Positions 5,457 through 8,472 of a DNA stretch of 8,472 nucleotides are shown here, piece after piece. Each line of letters begins with the position of its first letter. The stretch's first letter is position 1. The translations under genes and the position numbers were made by a program. Under the pieces are notes generated by a model. The model was not told where the DNA came from, did no database searches, and was given only the letters and a program-made list of their open reading frames with translations. This DNA comes from Desulfuromonadales bacterium (GTDB lineage: Bacteria; Desulfobacterota; Desulfuromonadia; Desulfuromonadales; BM103), in the NCBI GenBank assembly GCA_030614505.1, contig JAUWTX010000069.1, forward strand, positions 1 to 8,472. Reading direction: 5' to 3'.

Positions 5457-6500
5457 TTACCAGAAGAAACTCAGGGTCAGTGACCCGAAGTTGTGAGATT
5501 CTTCCTGTCCGACAAACTCCTTTGACCTTGTTACGTTGGTGTAGGTCAACATCAGGTTGCGATAGCTAAGCGTGATGCCCCCGGCAAAATCAGCCACCCA
5601 ATCTTCTTTGTCAATGCTGTGACTGTCAGTAAAGGTGTTGCCATCCAGGAATATATCGCGTAGCACATATTTGCCGTTAACCGCTCCAAACAGGTAGAGG
5701 CTCAGTTTATTGTCCGGCGTGAAGAGCGTACTGCCAGCGGGACGGATCAACGAAACCCCGAAATTACGTGGTAGATTCAGCCCATATCTGATCTCCAGTC
5801 CGGTGTTGAAATATGTGGCCACATTACCGAGAGCCCCACCAGCATGAGCGATCGCGTCCGCCGTCAGCAAACTTGCGGAGTTCGGGTAAAACAGCCACTT
5901 GCGTTCGAAGGCCACCACCAGGCCCGGCTCGTTTTTTAACTGGTGATCCCACCCCTTTGCGGTGTCGATGTTACGTAGTTCATGGACCAGAGTCTGGGTC
6001 TCTTCCGCATAAGCCTGGGGTCCGACCACACCCATTTGAATTTCTACGCTGTCGAGGAAGTCGAGATGCTCCACAAATTCCGCCTTGCGGTGGTAGGCAA
6101 AACCGACGTAGCTCCATCCAGCATAGGGCCGATCATCAGAGATGAGGTCTGAGCGGCTGATGTCTGCCGGTGTGTACATGTTCTGACCAAAGGAAAATTC
6201 CGCTTTGTGACTGAATTCAGAGCCTGAATCGCGGATAAATGGAACTTTGTGGATCCACTCCAGAACTTTGCGAGGAAAGCGACCCTGTTTGGCATGCGGT
6301 GACAGGTCTGGTGAAATCAATGAGTATTTGACGCCATTGGTATAGTTGCTGTCGGTGCCGTTGAACAGATCATTTTCGAAAAAAATGGAATGGGCCCAAG
6401 GGTTGTCTTGATCTTGTGAGGCCAGAACTCCGGGGGGAGATAAAAGGCTGGCCAGCAGGACGAGGGCCAGCCACTGTTTTTGATGAAGCTGTTTTTTCAT
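5457..6500 (-). CDS. lpxR: LpxR-type outer-membrane lipid A 3'-O-deacylase
   Basis: LpxR proteins are outer-membrane beta-barrels that remove the 3'-acyloxyacyl group from lipid A, which remodels the outer leaflet. The 347-residue protein begins with a signal peptide (MKKQLHQKQW, hydrophobic LALVLLASLL, likely cleavage after Ala27). The family signature is extensive: IFFENDLFNGTDSNYTNG (39-56) with the Asn43-Asp44 pair expected in the active site, DDRPYAGWSYVG (122-133), and His173 in VHELRN, the probable catalytic His. KGWDHQLKNEPG and RYGLNLPRNFG then follow. The sequence ends in alternating strands and a C-terminal aromatic residue (SFFW), as is usual for barrel proteins inserted by the BAM machinery. 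The start ATG has no good Shine-Dalgarno, and the ligase gene ends 35 bp upstream, so translation may depend on co-transcription. Family assignment is firm; activity on this organism's lipid A is inferred. Confidence 0.9.
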   Translation of the reverse strand: MKKQLHQKQWLALVLLASLLSPPGVLASQDQDNPWAHSIFFENDLFNGTDSNYTNGVKYSLISPDLSPHAKQGRFPRKVLEWIHKVPFIRDSGSEFSHKAEFSFGQNMYTPADISRSDLISDDRPYAGWSYVGFAYHRKAEFVEHLDFLDSVEIQMGVVGPQAYAEETQTLVHELRNIDTAKGWDHQLKNEPGLVVAFERKWLFYPNSASLLTADAIAHAGGALGNVATYFNTGLEIRYGLNLPRNFGVSLIRPAGSTLFTPDNKLSLYLFGAVNGKYVLRDIFLDGNTFTDSHSIDKEDWVADFAGGITLSYRNLMLTYTNVTRSKEFVGQEESHNFGSLTLSFFW

Positions 6501-6535
6501 AGGTGCTTACCACAGCCGTTGAGGACACTATTTTA

Positions 6536-8224
6536 TCAACTTGGTTCCGAATTAAGTTGGGCGCCCCCAGAATCGACAGTTTCGCTCACATCAAAACCGA
6601 GTTCTTTTAGGGCTATTTCTCGCAATTTATATTTCTGCACTTTGCCACTGGCAGTCATAGGGAACTCATCGACAAAAAAGACATGCTGCGGTCGCTTGTA
6701 CGAGGCAATTCTTGTGCGAGCGAAATCCTGTACATCCTCTTCAACCAGATCAATATCCTTTTTGCGAATAACAAAGGCAATAACCACTTCACCATACTTC
6801 GCATCGGGAATACCGACCACCTGAGCATCAAGTACTCCTTCAAGGGTATAGAGGAACTCTTCGATCTCACGCGGGTAAATGTTTTCACCACCGCGAATGA
6901 TCATGTCCTTGATACGGCCGGTGATTCGGTAATAACCATCAGCATCAACTTCAGCCTGGTCGCCCGAATGCAACCAGCCATCAGCATCAATTGCCTCAGC
7001 TGTCTGTTCTGAAAGGTTGTAATACCCCTTCATCACGTTGTAACCGCGACAACAGAGTTCTCCAGTTTCACCTGTACCGCAAAGCTTTCCACTTTCCGGG
7101 TCAACGATCTTGACCTCGATCTTCGGTAAAGCGGCACCAACAGTGCCGACCCGCTGAGCGATCGAATCGTCGGTACGAGTCTGAGTGATGACTGGCGATG
7201 CCTCAGTCAGACCGTAGGCAATGGTGATATCACGGCAGTACATCTTCTCCATCACCTGCTTCATCGTCTCTTCCGGGCAGGGCGAACCAGCCATGATCCC
7301 GGTGCGCAGAGAGCTCAAGGCAAACATATCAAACATCGGATGATCAAGCTCGGCGATAAACATGGTCGGCACACCGTAGAGGGCAGTGCACTTTTCTTTC
7401 TGCACGGCAGCCAGAACCTGCAGAGGTTCGAACATTTCGAGCAGCACCAGAGTAGCACCATGGGTCAGAGCCGCCAGCACCCCGAGGACACAGCCGAAAC
7501 AGTGAAACAGCGGCACCGGCAGACAAAGACGATCCTGCTCGGTAAATTTCTGCCGCTCACCGATATAGTAGCCATTATTAAGAATGTTGTAGTGGCTGAG
7601 CATGACCCCTTTAGGGAAGCCAGTGGTCCCCGAAGTGTACTGCATGTTGACCACATCATGCGGCGACAACAGTTTTTTAACCGCATTTAAGCGTTCATCA
7701 TCACACTGGCTACCGAGCAGAAGCAGCTCGCGGGTGTTATACATACCGCGGTGCTTCTCCGGGCCAATGTAGATAACACTTTTCAACTTCGGGAATTTCT
7801 CACTCGTCAGATGACCACGCTGACAAGTCTTCAGTTCCGGGATCAGGGCGTTGACCGTTTCGAGATAATCGTGATCACGAAAACTATCGATAATGACCAG
7901 CGCTTTGAGATCCGCCTGTCGAACCACGTATTCAAGTTCAAAACTACGATAAAGGGTGTTGATAGTCACCAGAACCGCGCCGATTTTGGCTGTGGCGAAC
8001 ATGAAGGTCAGCCAGTCGGGCACATTGCGGGCCCAGATGCCGACATGGTCACCCCGGCCAACGCCGGTTGCCAATAACCCCTTGGCAAGATTATCGACCC
8101 GCTGGTTGAACTCGGCATAACTCCAACGCAGATTTCGATCGGGATAGACAATAAACTCGTGGTCCGGCAAGCGACGAACCTGCTCCTCGAAAAAGGCGCC
8201 GATGGTCTTTTGTGTATAAGGCAT
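6536..8224 (-). CDS. AMP-forming fatty acyl-CoA synthetase (ACSF2-like)
   Basis: This ligase activates a carboxylic acid, most likely a medium or long-chain fatty acid, with ATP and joins it to CoA through an acyl-adenylate, in the cytosol. The 562 residues carry the ANL superfamily motifs in order. These are the P-loop YTSGTTGFPKGV (196-207), YGLTEASPV (337-345), GWLHSGDQAEVDADGYYRITGR (416-437) with Asp422 binding the ribose, KDMIIRGGENIYPREIE (439-455), and the C-terminal lysine Lys528 in TASGK needed for adenylation. Length and motif spelling match the ACSF2-like subgroup rather than short acetyl-CoA synthetases. The start is supported by GGAGGT (8238-8233) 8 nt upstream. It follows the cupin gene by 19 nt and precedes the lipid A deacylase gene by 35 nt, which suggests one transcript. 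Exact chain length cannot be read from the sequence. Confidence 0.95.
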   Translation of the reverse strand: MPYTQKTIGAFFEEQVRRLPDHEFIVYPDRNLRWSYAEFNQRVDNLAKGLLATGVGRGDHVGIWARNVPDWLTFMFATAKIGAVLVTINTLYRSFELEYVVRQADLKALVIIDSFRDHDYLETVNALIPELKTCQRGHLTSEKFPKLKSVIYIGPEKHRGMYNTRELLLLGSQCDDERLNAVKKLLSPHDVVNMQYTSGTTGFPKGVMLSHYNILNNGYYIGERQKFTEQDRLCLPVPLFHCFGCVLGVLAALTHGATLVLLEMFEPLQVLAAVQKEKCTALYGVPTMFIAELDHPMFDMFALSSLRTGIMAGSPCPEETMKQVMEKMYCRDITIAYGLTEASPVITQTRTDDSIAQRVGTVGAALPKIEVKIVDPESGKLCGTGETGELCCRGYNVMKGYYNLSEQTAEAIDADGWLHSGDQAEVDADGYYRITGRIKDMIIRGGENIYPREIEEFLYTLEGVLDAQVVGIPDAKYGEVVIAFVIRKKDIDLVEEDVQDFARTRIASYKRPQHVFFVDEFPMTASGKVQKYKLREIALKELGFDVSETVDSGGAQLNSEPS

Positions 8225-8243
8225 TTAGTAAGACCTCCGGTCC

Positions 8244-8472
8244 CTAAAAAGGAGCGTAGACAACGGCCAGAATGCGGGCCTTATCATCTTTAGCATGGAC
8301 ATCGTGCGGAACGATCGAATCGTAATAGATGCTGTCGCCGGTTTCGAGTTCATAAGTCGATTGGCCATAATTGATTTCGATACAACCGGAGAGCACATAG
8401 ATGAACTCTTCCCCTTCGTGTGAGGAGAGCGGCGCTTCGCGATCGGCACGTGGTTGTACATCAATCAGAAAC
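8244..8472 (-). CDS. Cupin-domain protein, C-terminal part (probable XRE-cupin regulator)
   Basis: Only the last 75 codons lie in the window; the gene enters from the right edge. The visible part is a small-molecule-binding cupin barrel. It reads SSHEGEEFIYVLSG at about residues 16-29 (motif 1, with His and Glu at metal-ligand positions), then ELETGDSIYYDSIVPHDVHA at 41-60 (motif 2, with His56 and His59). It ends VYAPF. Cupin barrels of this spelling commonly form the C-terminal half of transcription factors with an N-terminal XRE helix-turn-helix, and these often stand directly upstream of acyl-CoA synthetase genes. The N-terminal half is not visible, so a stand-alone cupin remains possible. 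The 19-nt gap to the ligase gene implies co-transcription and perhaps control by acyl ligands. Confidence 0.8.
   Translation of the reverse strand, partial: FLIDVQPRADREAPLSSHEGEEFIYVLSGCIEINYGQSTYELETGDSIYYDSIVPHDVHAKDDKARILAVVYAPF

Noticed and set aside
5813..6145. A 110-codon plus-strand open frame opposite the lipid A deacylase
   Set aside because: It is antisense to a gene with strong family motifs, and its Pro/Arg-rich translation looks like a shadow of that gene.
8225..8464. A 79-codon minus-strand open frame at the right edge
   Set aside because: It is a shifted frame of the cupin gene. The true frame gives coherent cupin motifs and a stop at 8244-8246.

Overview
The window looks like a chromosomal segment of a Gram-negative bacterium. 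The evidence is an LpxR-type outer-membrane lipid A deacylase and an exported MltB-type murein transglycosylase. Base composition is moderate. The GGGGACA-type intergenic hairpins and the cupin regulator plus acyl-CoA synthetase pair would fit Desulfuromonadales or a related Desulfobacterota lineage, but that placement is inference from gene style, not a measured match. No rRNA, tRNA, CRISPR array, insertion sequence or phage gene was seen.

Layout from the left: (1) The 5' two-thirds of a PLP aminotransferase on the minus strand runs off the left edge. (2) A 268-bp divergent intergenic region carries promoter candidates for both flanking genes. (3) A plus-strand ferritin-like (rubrerythrin-fold) protein appears to lack most diiron ligands. 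(4) A perfect 12-bp-stem hairpin separates it from a convergent minus-strand gene for a small membrane-anchored winged-helix protein. That gene has a strong RBS, a GTG start and a dyad over its predicted promoter. (5) A plus-strand nicotinamidase and nicotinate phosphoribosyltransferase pair (pncA-pncB) converts nicotinamide to nicotinate to nicotinate mononucleotide for NAD salvage. (6) Two more hairpins lie between pncB and the convergent MltB-type transglycosylase. (7) A minus-strand cluster reads, in transcription order, cupin-domain regulator (partial, off the right edge), AMP-forming fatty acyl-CoA synthetase, and LpxR-type lipid A deacylase. A palindrome separates this cluster from the transglycosylase downstream.

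The pncA-pncB pair forms an NAD salvage unit. The right-hand cluster deals with acyl chains and the cell envelope: an activating ligase, probably controlled by the cupin protein encoded upstream, beside an enzyme that removes acyl groups from lipid A. The left part is less understood. The degenerate ferritin-like protein and the membrane-tethered DNA-binding protein are the least ordinary genes here. Most of the window is conventional housekeeping or accessory metabolism, and no obvious novel multi-gene system stands out. The most testable leads are the dyad at the winged-helix promoter, the missing metal ligands, and the dispersed hairpin family.
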